A stretch of 64,000 bases of DNA from Hyphomicrobiales bacterium (GTDB taxonomy: Bacteria; Pseudomonadota; Alphaproteobacteria; Rhizobiales; Rhizobiaceae), in NCBI GenBank assembly GCA_900473185.1, contig UCKU01000006.1, forward strand, positions 283,258 to 347,257, read 5' to 3'. Shown piece after piece: positions 1 to 7,645 of this stretch. The translations under genes and the position numbers were made by a program. The stretch's first letter is position 1. Each line of letters starts with the position of its first letter. The notes beneath the pieces were generated by a model. The model ran no database searches. It was not told the DNA's origin and was given only the letters and a program-made list of their open reading frames with translations.

Positions 1-533
1 CGCGGTCTCAGATATTTCGGCACTTCGATCTGCCGTTGCCGCTCGACCATCTGGTACATGAAGGGCAGCCCCGCCACGAACCCGACCATCGACACGAACC
101 AGGGGGAACCGGCATGCGCGGCGACGAAATCGTCGACACCGCCGTAGCCGTTGATCCGCGCGGCATAGTCGAGATCCGTTCCACCGGGCTCTTGATGCCG
201 CTCGCGAAAGCGCATCAGCGTCTCATGTGTCCACGGATCATTATAGAAGACCGGGATCTCGATGATGCGGGTCTTCAGGACCGGCTCGGATTTTTCCGCC
301 ACGCTCTCGATCGCCTTGACCTCCCGCAGGATGTCGTCCGGCTTGATGAGATCGGGATTGAACCTCACCTGGAACGAGGCATTGGCCGGGCAGATCTCGG
401 TGACGCCCTTGATCTGGCTTTCCCGGACCGCTGTCGCCATCGACAGGCTCTTGAAGAAGGCCTCAAGCGACATCTCGTTGCTGCACTCGACGAAGAGGTG
501 TTCGTCACCTCCGAACGTATATCGCGCAGGCAT
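1..533 (-). CDS. pxpB: 5-oxoprolinase subunit PxpB-like (KipI/allophanate hydrolase subunit 1 family), 3' end cut by window edge
   Basis: An open frame runs leftward from an ATG at 533 off the window edge (177 codons visible), so only the N-terminal part is present. The start overlaps the biotin carboxylase stop (ATGA), and a GGAGG motif lies just upstream inside that gene, so translation is coupled. The protein begins MPARYTFGGDEHLFVE and contains MVGFVAGLPFMYQM, which matches the conserved Gly-Phe...Gly-Leu-Pro segment of KipI/PxpB proteins. In the family, PxpB acts with PxpA and PxpC in ATP-dependent opening of 5-oxoproline to glutamate. The pxpC partner would be expected just beyond the left edge. 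The true substrate may be another lactam. Confidence in the family is high. Confidence 0.8.
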   Translation of the reverse strand, partial: MPARYTFGGDEHLFVECSNEMSLEAFFKSLSMATAVRESQIKGVTEICPANASFQVRFNPDLIKPDDILREVKAIESVAEKSEPVLKTRIIEIPVFYNDPWTHETLMRFRERHQEPGGTDLDYAARINGYGGVDDFVAAHAGSPWFVSMVGFVAGLPFMYQMVERQRQIEVPKYLRP

Positions 534-1918
534 CAGGCAACCTCCTGGGTCCGGCCGGCCAGAGCGGGAAAATCCTGCTCCAACCATTGTTCGAGAAAGC
601 GAGTGTGGAAGGCACCCTTGGCGACGCTTGTGTCACGGGCAAGCGCCAGGTGCAGCGGCACCGTCGTCGGCACGCCTTCGATCGCAAGTGCCGCGAGCGC
701 CGCGGCGAGCTTTTCGAGGCAGGTCTCGCGTGTCTGCGCGTGCACGATCAGCTTGCCGAGCAGGGAATCATAAAAGGGTGGGATCGTGTAGCCCTCGTAG
801 AGCATCGTATCAAAACGGATGCCTTCGCCTTCCGGGACGGACAGCGACGTAATCGTGCCCGGCGACGGCTGGAAGGCATTGAACGGGTCCTCGGCATTGA
901 TGCGGCACTCGATCGCGTGGCCGCTGGCCACGATGTCTCGCTGAGTGACCGAAAGAGCTGCACCACCCGCGACCTTGAACATCTCCTGCACCAGGTCGAA
1001 CCCCGTTATCATCTCGGTCACGGGATGCTCAACCTGGATGCGGGTGTTGACCTCGATGAAATAAAAGGCGCCCGTTTCGTCGTCGTAAAGATATTCGACG
1101 GTGCCGGCGCCGCAATAGCCGACCTCGCGTGCAAGCGCCACGGCGCTCATGCAAAGCCGCTCGCGCATGTCGGCAGGCAGCAGGAAGGCGGGCGCCTCCT
1201 CCCACACCTTCTGGCGCCGCCGCTGCAGCGAGCATTCGCGTTCGAAGAAATGCACGAAATTCTGCCCGTCGCCGAAAATCTGCACCTCGACGTGCCGGGC
1301 GCGGCCGATGACTTTTTCCATATAAAGCCCGCCGTCGCCGAAGGCGGCCAGCGCCTCGGCCGAAGCCAGCGGAAGCTGCTGGTCCAGCTCGGCGATGCCA
1401 TCGACGATCCGGATGCCACGTCCGCCGCCGCCAGCCGCTGCCTTGATCATGACAGGAAAACCAATCTCGGCTGCGAGCAAACGCGCCTCGTCGAGCCCGG
1501 CGACCCGCCCGTTGCTGCCGGGCACCGTCGGCACGCCCGCGCGTCTTGCCACCTGCCGCGCCGCCACCTTATCGCCGAGCGTGCGGATCGCATCGCCGGA
1601 GGGGCCGATGAAGATCATGCCGGCATCGCGCACAGCATCGGCGAAGTCGCCGTTTTCGGATAGAAAGCCGTAGCCTGGATGCACGGCATCGACGCCGGCC
1701 GCCTTTGCGGCGGCAATCACCGCCTCGATGTTCAAATAGGATTTCTTCGGTGCAGGCGGGCCGATGTTTACCGCCTCATCGGCTAGCTGCACCGCCAGCA
1801 TGTCCGCGTCTGCTGCGCTGTACACCTGCACGGTCCGGATGCCGAGCGCCTTCGCCGCCTTGATGACGCGAACGGCGATCTCCCCGCGATTGGCGACGAG
1901 CACCGAGCCGATCGTCAT
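533..1918 (-). CDS. accC: Biotin carboxylase (AccC-like), accessory paralogue in the pxp operon
   Basis: This 461-residue protein has the usual length and order of biotin carboxylase: an N-terminal Rossmann-like domain starting SVLVANRGEIAVRVIKAA, an ATP-grasp domain with a glycine-rich loop (KAAAGGGGRGIR) and ERECSLQRRRQK, and the catalytic signature FIEVNTRIQVEHPVTE. It carboxylates biotin on a carrier protein using ATP and bicarbonate. It overlaps both neighbours by ATGA junctions, with the carrier gene upstream and pxpB downstream. No carboxyltransferase of the acetyl-CoA type is visible, so the acceptor is probably handled by the Pxp proteins rather than by fatty-acid synthesis. That role is inference; the enzyme family is clear. 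Confidence 0.93.
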   Translation of the reverse strand: MTIGSVLVANRGEIAVRVIKAAKALGIRTVQVYSAADADMLAVQLADEAVNIGPPAPKKSYLNIEAVIAAAKAAGVDAVHPGYGFLSENGDFADAVRDAGMIFIGPSGDAIRTLGDKVAARQVARRAGVPTVPGSNGRVAGLDEARLLAAEIGFPVMIKAAAGGGGRGIRIVDGIAELDQQLPLASAEALAAFGDGGLYMEKVIGRARHVEVQIFGDGQNFVHFFERECSLQRRRQKVWEEAPAFLLPADMRERLCMSAVALAREVGYCGAGTVEYLYDDETGAFYFIEVNTRIQVEHPVTEMITGFDLVQEMFKVAGGAALSVTQRDIVASGHAIECRINAEDPFNAFQPSPGTITSLSVPEGEGIRFDTMLYEGYTIPPFYDSLLGKLIVHAQTRETCLEKLAAALAALAIEGVPTTVPLHLALARDTSVAKGAFHTRFLEQWLEQDFPALAGRTQEVA

Positions 1919-2157
1919 GCCTCGACCTCCGCGATGACCTGCCCGGCCATGATAGGTTCCTCATTGTCGACGAGGAAGGTGATTGCCTTGCCGGAAACAC
2001 CGGCCGGAACTTCCTGGAATGTCTTCATCACCTCGATCACGCCGATCGTATCGGCCTCGGTGACGTCGTCGCCGTCCGCTTTGAACGGCGGCGCATCCGG
2101 CGCTGACGCCCGGTAGAAGGTGCCCGGCAGGGGTGAACGGATTTCAATCTTGCTCAT
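1915..2157 (-). CDS. Biotin carboxyl carrier protein (BCCP-like, single biotinyl domain)
   Basis: This is an 80-residue protein starting MSKIEIRSPLPGTFYR. A longer in-frame start at 2172 exists, but GGAG lies about 7 bases before the 2157 ATG. It consists almost only of a biotinyl/lipoyl domain. The hairpin carrying the biotinylated lysine is EVMKTF, a variant of the usual AMKM/VMKM. It lacks the proline-rich N-terminal half of AccB, so it is a minimal carrier. It sits between pxpA and biotin carboxylase in one operon and presumably carries carboxybiotin for that complex. Confidence 0.88.
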   Translation of the reverse strand: MSKIEIRSPLPGTFYRASAPDAPPFKADGDDVTEADTIGVIEVMKTFQEVPAGVSGKAITFLVDNEEPIMAGQVIAEVEA

Positions 2158-2175
2158 GGTCGGTCTCCGCAAAGT

Positions 2176-2952
2176 CTAATGGCCCAGGATCTGCGACACC
2201 GGCGCGATCCGGATTCCGGCACCGACCAGCAGCTCGCGCACGCTGAGAACGATATCGAGCGCGCCGAGCGTATCGGAATGAAAGCAGATGGATTCAAATT
2301 CGATGTCGATGTCGTTGCCCGTGACCGTGCGGACCTTGCCCTCCTGGCAGGCGCGCAACACTTTCTGCGCCAGCACCATCGGATCGGGACGGCCGGCATC
2401 GCGGGTAAAGACGATCGAGCCGCCGTCGTCGTAGTCACGATCTGCATAGAACTCGCGCACGACAGGCTGTCCGGCATCAAGCGCTGCCCTGTGCGTCGCC
2501 GAACCGCCCATACAGAAGACAAAGGCGTTGGGCGAGACGGTGCGCATATACTGGACGAAGATCTGCGCCAAATCCGGATTGACCGCCATCTCCATGTAGA
2601 GCGCTCCATGCGGCTTTATATGCTGCACCGACACGCTGTGGCGCCGGGCGAACTCACGCAGAGCCCCCACCTGATAGATGATGTCGTTGACCAGCTCCTT
2701 GCTGCTGGAGACAATCTTGCGGCGCCCGAAGCCCTGCAGGTCGTTATAGCCGGGATGCGCGCCGACCCCCACGCCATGGGCGGCGGCAAGTGCCACGGTC
2801 TCGTCGATGAGGTTCGGATCGCCGGCATGGAAGCCGGTGGCGATATTGGCCGAGCTGATGTGGGAGATTAGCAGCGAATCCTGCGTATCGCCGATCCGCC
2901 AGCGGCCGAAGGCCTCTCCCATATCGCAGTTGATGTCGACGATGTTCTTCAA
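2176..2952 (-). CDS. pxpA: 5-oxoprolinase subunit PxpA (LamB/YcsF family)
   Basis: This 258-residue protein is full length for the family. It carries the N-terminal signature [11 protein letters not shown] and the motif [11 protein letters not shown] followed by [13 protein letters not shown], which line the active site of LamB/YcsF proteins. PxpA opens the 5-oxoproline ring together with PxpBC. It is the first gene of the leftward operon and the promoter must lie in 2953-3201, shared with the divergent LysR gene. The family is clear; substrate specificity cannot be read from the sequence. Confidence 0.9.
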   Translation of the reverse strand: MKNIVDINCDMGEAFGRWRIGDTQDSLLISHISSANIATGFHAGDPNLIDETVALAAAHGVGVGAHPGYNDLQGFGRRKIVSSSKELVNDIIYQVGALREFARRHSVSVQHIKPHGALYMEMAVNPDLAQIFVQYMRTVSPNAFVFCMGGSATHRAALDAGQPVVREFYADRDYDDGGSIVFTRDAGRPDPMVLAQKVLRACQEGKVRTVTGNDIDIEFESICFHSDTLGALDIVLSVRELLVGAGIRIAPVSQILGH

Positions 2953-3081
2953 ACTGTCTTTCCGCCGTTGTCATCTGACAAAACGCTACGCGACAAAACG
3001 GGATTTGAAAAATTCAATTTTCACGTCATCATTATCGAGAAATCAGATACCTACGCCCAAATCACAGGCAAAAAATATATG

Positions 3082-3158
3082 TTCGATTCCAATTACTTGA
3101 TTCGATTTCGCCTCGAATGCGCGAGGCGTGCGCATAGAGAAAATGCAGTCAATCGAAT
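3082..3158. promoter_or_regulatory. Divergent pxpA/LysR promoter region with TTCGATT half-sites
   Basis: The 249-base gap between pxpA and the divergent LysR gene is AT-rich compared with its surroundings. TTCGATT occurs at 3082-3088 and 3101-3107, and its reverse complement AATCGAA at 3151-3157 (extending to the 8-base pair ATTCGATT/AATCGAAT). These are reasonable candidate operator half-sites for the adjacent LysR regulator. The repeats are seen; the binding is inferred. Confidence 0.35.
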
Positions 3159-3201
3159 TTATTGACGCCGATTTCAGATAATTAGATGGGAGATACAGAC
3201 C

Positions 3202-4110
3202 ATGAGCCTCAGCTTCCGGCAGCTCCGCTATTTCGTCGCAACCGCCGAGCAGGGACAGATCTCCTATGCGGCGACGCAGCTCTCGATCTCGCAGTCGGCA
3301 GTGACCACCGCAATCAAGGAGCTGGAAAAATCGATCGGCGTTTCTCTTTTCATCCGCATGCCGCAGGGCATGGAGCTGACCGTCGCCGGCCGGCAGTTTC
3401 TTTCCTATGCCTACGAGATCCTTGCCAAGGTCGATGAGGCAGCGCATCTGAACTATGTCAGCAGCGATATCGAAGGAGATCTAACGGTCGCGGCGACCTA
3501 CACCGTTATCGGCTATTTCCTGCCGCTTCACATCGAGCGCATGCGCCGGCTCTATCCCAAGCTCCGCATCCAGCTCTACGAGGTGAACCGCGAATCGATC
3601 GAGGAAGGCCTGCTTGCCAACCGCTACGACATTTCGGTGCTGCTGACCTCGAATATCCTGAATAGCGCGCTCACCACGGAGACGCTTTTGCGCTCTGTCC
3701 GCAGGCTTTGGGTGCCGGCACAGCATCCGCTGCTGAAGCGCGCGGGCGTCGCCCTGCGGGATATCGCCGAGGAGCCCTATATCATGTTGACCGTGGACGA
3801 GGCGGCTTATTCGTCGCTGAAATACTGGAGCACGACGCCCTATCAGCCGCGGGTGATGCTGCGCACCTCGTCGATCGAGGCGGTGCGCTCGATGGTCGCC
3901 AACAGCCTCGGCGTCGCGATCCTGTCTGATATGGTTCACCGCCCCTGGTCGCTGGAGGGTCGGCGGATCGAGACCGTCAATATTAAGGATCCTGTGCCGC
4001 CGATGGATGTTGGTCTTGCCTGGCGCGCCAACATCGAATTCACACCGGCCATGCATGCCTTTCGCCGATATTTTCAGCAGGCTTTCGGTCTGCCGGGCAC
4101 CAATGCATGA
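3202..4110 (+). CDS. LysR-family transcriptional regulator of the pxp operon
   Basis: This 302-residue protein is typical in length for LysR regulators. The N-terminal winged helix-turn-helix spans about residues 4-62 (RQLRYFVATAEQGQISYAAT, then SQSAVTTAIKELE), followed by a type-2 periplasmic-binding-like effector domain. GGGAG lies 10 bases before the ATG. It is divergent from pxpA, which is the classic LysR arrangement, so it probably controls pxpA-BCCP-accC-pxpB in response to a lactam or amino acid. It converges on the RpiR gene with 65 bases between the stops. Confidence 0.9.
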   Translation: MSLSFRQLRYFVATAEQGQISYAATQLSISQSAVTTAIKELEKSIGVSLFIRMPQGMELTVAGRQFLSYAYEILAKVDEAAHLNYVSSDIEGDLTVAATYTVIGYFLPLHIERMRRLYPKLRIQLYEVNRESIEEGLLANRYDISVLLTSNILNSALTTETLLRSVRRLWVPAQHPLLKRAGVALRDIAEEPYIMLTVDEAAYSSLKYWSTTPYQPRVMLRTSSIEAVRSMVANSLGVAILSDMVHRPWSLEGRRIETVNIKDPVPPMDVGLAWRANIEFTPAMHAFRRYFQQAFGLPGTNA

Positions 4111-4175
4111 GTTTTGCCTTTTGAAGCAACTGCTGGTGCGCCTGAGTATCCGGTATCTCGAACCGCAGACCCGTC

Positions 4176-5024
4176 TCACTCCACGTCGCCGAGTTCCTCG
4201 TGGATGCTGGCGACAATCTCGGCGCGCTGCTGCGCTGATTTTCCGGCCTGCGCGGCATAGGTCAGCGCCAGCAGCCGGATCGCGCTCGATATGGTGGTGT
4301 GCGATGGCCCGAGAGCGTAGCTCGCCACATGACAGGGTAGCACGACCCTGGAATAGCGCTGGGCCTCCAGCATCGAGGTCCGATCGGTGATGGTAATGAC
4401 ATTGAGCCGGCTGGTCCGGGCATAGCTCAATATCGGCTTCAGCACCGTCTGGTGCGGCGGTAGCGTGATCAGCAGCAGCACGTCCTTCGGCCCGGTCATC
4501 GCCAGATCTTCCGCCCATGAGCCTTGGTTGATGCCGAGGATCATGACGCTGTGGCGGAGCCGCGAGAGCAGCAGCCGCGCATAGCGGGCGAAACCTTCCT
4601 CCGGCCCAAGACCCAGCACCCAGACGCGCGGCGCCGCGGCAATCAGCTCGGCAGCCTCGCGCACCTTGTCAGAGCGCAATTCCTCGAAGGTCTTGGTGAG
4701 GTTTCTCAGTTCCAGTTCCAGATGCGCGCCGATGGTACGCCCCATCGCCACCTGTTCGGAATTGGTGACAGAATATTCGTAGGGCTCGGTGCGGTTCCGT
4801 TCCTCGCGCGCCTGCAGCTTCACCTCGTTGAAATCGGCATAACCAAGATGCTGGAAGAAGCGCGCGGCGGTGGCCTTCGACACGCCGGCCATTTCGGCGA
4901 TCTCGGTGGCCGAATGGGTGAGGATGTCGTCCTGCCGGTCGAGGATCAGCTGGGCGAGCTTCTGCTCGCCGCTTGTCAGCCGCGAATAGCGTTCCTGAAT
5001 GCGCAAGACCAGACGTGTAGCCAT
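4176..5024 (-). CDS. RpiR/MurR-family transcriptional regulator (HTH_6 + SIS)
   Basis: This 282-residue protein has an N-terminal HTH_6 domain, about residues 5-80, with EIAEMAGVSKATAARFFQHL. A C-terminal SIS domain, about 120-260, contains VWVLGLGPEEGFARYARLL. SIS domains usually sense phosphosugars. The gene is divergent from the cyclo-ligase/ABC operon, and four TGAAAC hexamers sit between them, so it is the likely regulator of that operon and of itself. Confidence 0.9.
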   Translation of the reverse strand: MATRLVLRIQERYSRLTSGEQKLAQLILDRQDDILTHSATEIAEMAGVSKATAARFFQHLGYADFNEVKLQAREERNRTEPYEYSVTNSEQVAMGRTIGAHLELELRNLTKTFEELRSDKVREAAELIAAAPRVWVLGLGPEEGFARYARLLLSRLRHSVMILGINQGSWAEDLAMTGPKDVLLLITLPPHQTVLKPILSYARTSRLNVITITDRTSMLEAQRYSRVVLPCHVASYALGPSHTTISSAIRLLALTYAAQAGKSAQQRAEIVASIHEELGDVE

Positions 5025-5081
5025 ATGACCTTTCGATTCCTTCGGCTCCCATAAAAAAGACTAGCATGCCTCTTGCAATAG

Positions 5082-5117
5082 TGAAACTGATGTTTCATCA
5101 CTATGAAACAATGAAAC
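5082..5117. promoter_or_regulatory. Candidate RpiR operator: TGAAAC repeat cluster
   Basis: TGAAAC at 5082-5087 faces its exact reverse complement GTTTCA at 5092-5097 across a 4-base spacer. Two more direct TGAAAC copies follow at 5104-5109 and 5112-5117. The cluster lies between the divergent RpiR gene and the first cyclo-ligase gene, 14 bases before the latter's ATG, where a bound repressor would block transcription. The repeats are seen directly; assignment to the RpiR protein is inference. Confidence 0.6.
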
Positions 5118-5130
5118 AACGGGCCGCCGC

Positions 5131-5868
5131 ATGTCCCAATCCCGCATCACGCGCCAACGCATATGGGAACGTCTCAAGGGTGTGGCGCGGGCCGATACGC
5201 GGTTTCACATGAACTTCGCCGATTTCATCCCGGATTTTGACGGCGTGGAGGCGGCAACCGACCGGATCGAGGCGCTCGCTGCGTTCCGCGGCTGCAGACT
5301 GGCCTTCGTGACGCCCGATAATTCCACGACCGAGCTGCGCCGCCGGCTGATTGCGGCGCGTGTACCGATGGTGACGGCAACCTACAACATCCAGCGCGGC
5401 TTTCTCTACCTCGCGCCGGACGCCGTGCCGGAAGGCGCCGAGCCTTATGCCGCCTGGCTCGACGGTATCGAACATTTCGCCAAGCCGGTGACGCTGGAGG
5501 ACATCGCGGCACTCGGTCGCTTCGATTTCATGGCGACGGGCGCCTCCGCCGTGTCGGTGGATGGCGTGCGCTTCGGCAAGGGTCACGGCTTCTTCGATCT
5601 CGAATGGGGCATGTTCACCGACCTCGGGCTCGCGCTCGACACGACGCCGGTCGCGGCCATCGTACATGACGTGCAGGTGGTCGAGGATCACCTGCAGATG
5701 AACGAGACCGACATCCCCGTCGACCTCATCGCCACGCCCACGCGGCTCATCCGCGTCGAGCGCCCGGGCCGCCGTCCGCGCGGCGTGAAATGGGAGCTCC
5801 TGACCACGCAGGAGATTCAGCAGATACCGCCCCTCAGCGAGCTTGCCCGTATCCGGGGCGTCGCATGA
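5131..5868 (+). CDS. 5-formyltetrahydrofolate cyclo-ligase-like protein (5-FCL paralogue), copy 1
   Basis: This 245-residue protein belongs to the 5-FCL superfamily. The loop RFGKGHGFFDLEWG (about residues 148-161) replaces the GxGxGYYD motif of true cyclo-ligases, and it is longer than the usual 190-200 residues. This matches the COG0212 paralogue group, for which comparative genomics has suggested a role in thiamin metabolism rather than folate repair (from memory). It is the first gene of the operon and is followed by an NMT1/THI5-type importer and a second copy at 9228. Its reaction is unknown. Confidence 0.8.
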   Translation: MSQSRITRQRIWERLKGVARADTRFHMNFADFIPDFDGVEAATDRIEALAAFRGCRLAFVTPDNSTTELRRRLIAARVPMVTATYNIQRGFLYLAPDAVPEGAEPYAAWLDGIEHFAKPVTLEDIAALGRFDFMATGASAVSVDGVRFGKGHGFFDLEWGMFTDLGLALDTTPVAAIVHDVQVVEDHLQMNETDIPVDLIATPTRLIRVERPGRRPRGVKWELLTTQEIQQIPPLSELARIRGVA

Positions 5869-5903
5869 CCGTCCTCCAACAATATAAAAGGGAACAGACC
5901 GCC

Positions 5904-6878
5904 ATGAACCTCACCATCGATAGACGCCGCTTCCTGGGGCTCATGGGCGCCGCCGCAGCCTATCCGGCCATGTACCGGATCGCGAGCGCCGCCTTGCCTT
6001 TCACCTTCCAGGCCTCCTGGATTAACGATGCCGAATTCGCCGGCTACTTCACCGCCGCCGACAAGGGGTATTATAAGGACGAGGGGCTGGACATCGCCTA
6101 TCTTTCCGGCGGTCCGGACGTGATCCCGGAAAGCACCATCGTCGCCGGCAAGGCCGACCTGACATTGACGACGCCCGACACGACGATCAAGGCGATCGTC
6201 GAGCAGGGCGCGCCCTTCAAGATCATCGGCGCACAATACCAGAAGAACCCGATCGGCATCGTCTCGCTCGCCAAGAATCCGATCAAGGAGCCGAAGGACC
6301 TGATCGGCAAGACGCTCGCCGTGCCGCCGGTCAATGTCATTTCCGTCGAGGCGATGCTGAAGATTTCCGGCGTCGACAAGTCAAAGGTCAACATCGTCCC
6401 CTATGCCTATGACCCGACCCCGCTGATCAAGGGCGAAATCGACGCGTCGCTCGATTTCACCACCAACGTGCCCTTCACCATCAAGCAGGCGGGCGAGGAC
6501 GCGACGTCCTTCCTACTCTACGACTTCGGCTTCACCATCTTCAACGATACGATCGTGGTGACGGAAGAGGCGCTGAAGACCGAGCGCAAGGAAATCGTCG
6601 CCTTTCTCAAGGCCTCGAAAAAGGGCTGGGAAGAAAACCTCAAGGACCCGGCCGCCTATCCACCGACCTTCGCCGAGACCTGGTTCAAGGGCACAGGCCG
6701 CTCGATCGAGAACGAGGTCTATTTCAACACCGCGCAGAAGCCGCTGATCGAGACCACTACCGGTATCTTCTCGATGACCGACGAGGCCATCGACGCCAAC
6801 ATCAAGGCGCTGGCAGAAGTCGGCATCGCCGCCAAACGCGAACACTTCGACACATCGGTGCTTGCGGAGATCGCATGA
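5904..6878 (+). CDS. ABC transporter substrate-binding protein, NMT1/THI5-like, Tat-exported
   Basis: This 324-residue protein starts at the 5904 ATG, preceding a Tat signal with DRRRFLGLMGAAAA. The mature part reads FQASWINDAEFAGYF followed by DKGYYKDEGLDI, the typical opening of NMT1/THI5-like binding proteins, which bind pyrimidines (HMP, formylaminopyrimidine), taurine or alkylsulfonates. The stop overlaps the ATPase start (ATGA). Given the flanking 5-FCL paralogues, a thiamin-precursor pyrimidine or similar heterocycle is my preferred ligand, but riboflavin-type, nitrate/taurine or aromatic ligands are possible. Confidence 0.88.
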   Translation: MNLTIDRRRFLGLMGAAAAYPAMYRIASAALPFTFQASWINDAEFAGYFTAADKGYYKDEGLDIAYLSGGPDVIPESTIVAGKADLTLTTPDTTIKAIVEQGAPFKIIGAQYQKNPIGIVSLAKNPIKEPKDLIGKTLAVPPVNVISVEAMLKISGVDKSKVNIVPYAYDPTPLIKGEIDASLDFTTNVPFTIKQAGEDATSFLLYDFGFTIFNDTIVVTEEALKTERKEIVAFLKASKKGWEENLKDPAAYPPTFAETWFKGTGRSIENEVYFNTAQKPLIETTTGIFSMTDEAIDANIKALAEVGIAAKREHFDTSVLAEIA

Positions 6879-7645
6879 CCGAAGCCTCCGGCATCCGGCT
6901 CGATGACGTGTCGCGCTCCTTTGCGGGGCGCGGCGCGAGCGTCCAAGCGCTTGATCACGTCTCGCTGGATTGCCCGGCGGGATCGTTCACGGCGGTGATC
7001 GGGCCATCGGGCTGCGGCAAGTCGACTATGCTCCGGGTCGCCCTCGGCCTTGATGCGCCGGATGGCGGAACGGTTTCCGTCGCGGGGCTCACGCCGTCAC
7101 AGGCGGCGCGCGCGGGCATCACCGGGGTCGCCTTCCAGGATGCGGCGCTGATGCCTTGGCGGACAGTCGAGGCCAATATCGCGCTGCCGCTCGACGTGCT
7201 CGACATTGCCCGCCGCGACAAGGCCGACAAGATTGCCGGGCTGATCCGGCTGGTGGGGCTTGCCGGTTTCGAAAAGGCGCTGCCCGGCGAACTCTCTGGT
7301 GGCATGCGTCAGCGCGTCGCCATCGCCCGGTCGCTGGTGACCGATCCCAGGGTCCTGTTTCTCGATGAGCCGTTCGGAGCGCTCGACCAGATCCTCCGCC
7401 GGCAGATGAACATCGAGTTGCAACGGATCTGGGTGGAAAGCGGAGCGACAACGCTACTCGTCACGCATGGCATCGATGAGGCCGTGTTCCTCGCCGACCG
7501 TGTGGTGGTAATGCAGAGCCGGCCGGGTCGGATCGGCCGGATCATCGATATCCCGCTCCAACGCCCGCGCCGGCCAGATATCTTCGCCAGCGCCGAATTC
7601 CATCGGCTCGAAGACGAGATCGCCGGAGCGCTCAATGGCCATTGA
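6875..7645 (+). CDS. ABC transporter ATP-binding protein (NitT/TauT/ThiZ type)
   Basis: This 256-residue ATPase has Walker A GPSGCGKST (about residues 43-51), signature LSGGMRQR and Walker B VLFLDEPFGALD, followed by the switch histidine in LLVTHGIDEA. It energises the adjacent fused permease. The start overlaps the binding-protein stop by ATGA and its end overlaps the permease start by 11 bases, so the three genes are translationally coupled. Confidence 0.93.
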   Translation: MTEASGIRLDDVSRSFAGRGASVQALDHVSLDCPAGSFTAVIGPSGCGKSTMLRVALGLDAPDGGTVSVAGLTPSQAARAGITGVAFQDAALMPWRTVEANIALPLDVLDIARRDKADKIAGLIRLVGLAGFEKALPGELSGGMRQRVAIARSLVTDPRVLFLDEPFGALDQILRRQMNIELQRIWVESGATTLLVTHGIDEAVFLADRVVVMQSRPGRIGRIIDIPLQRPRRPDIFASAEFHRLEDEIAGALNGH

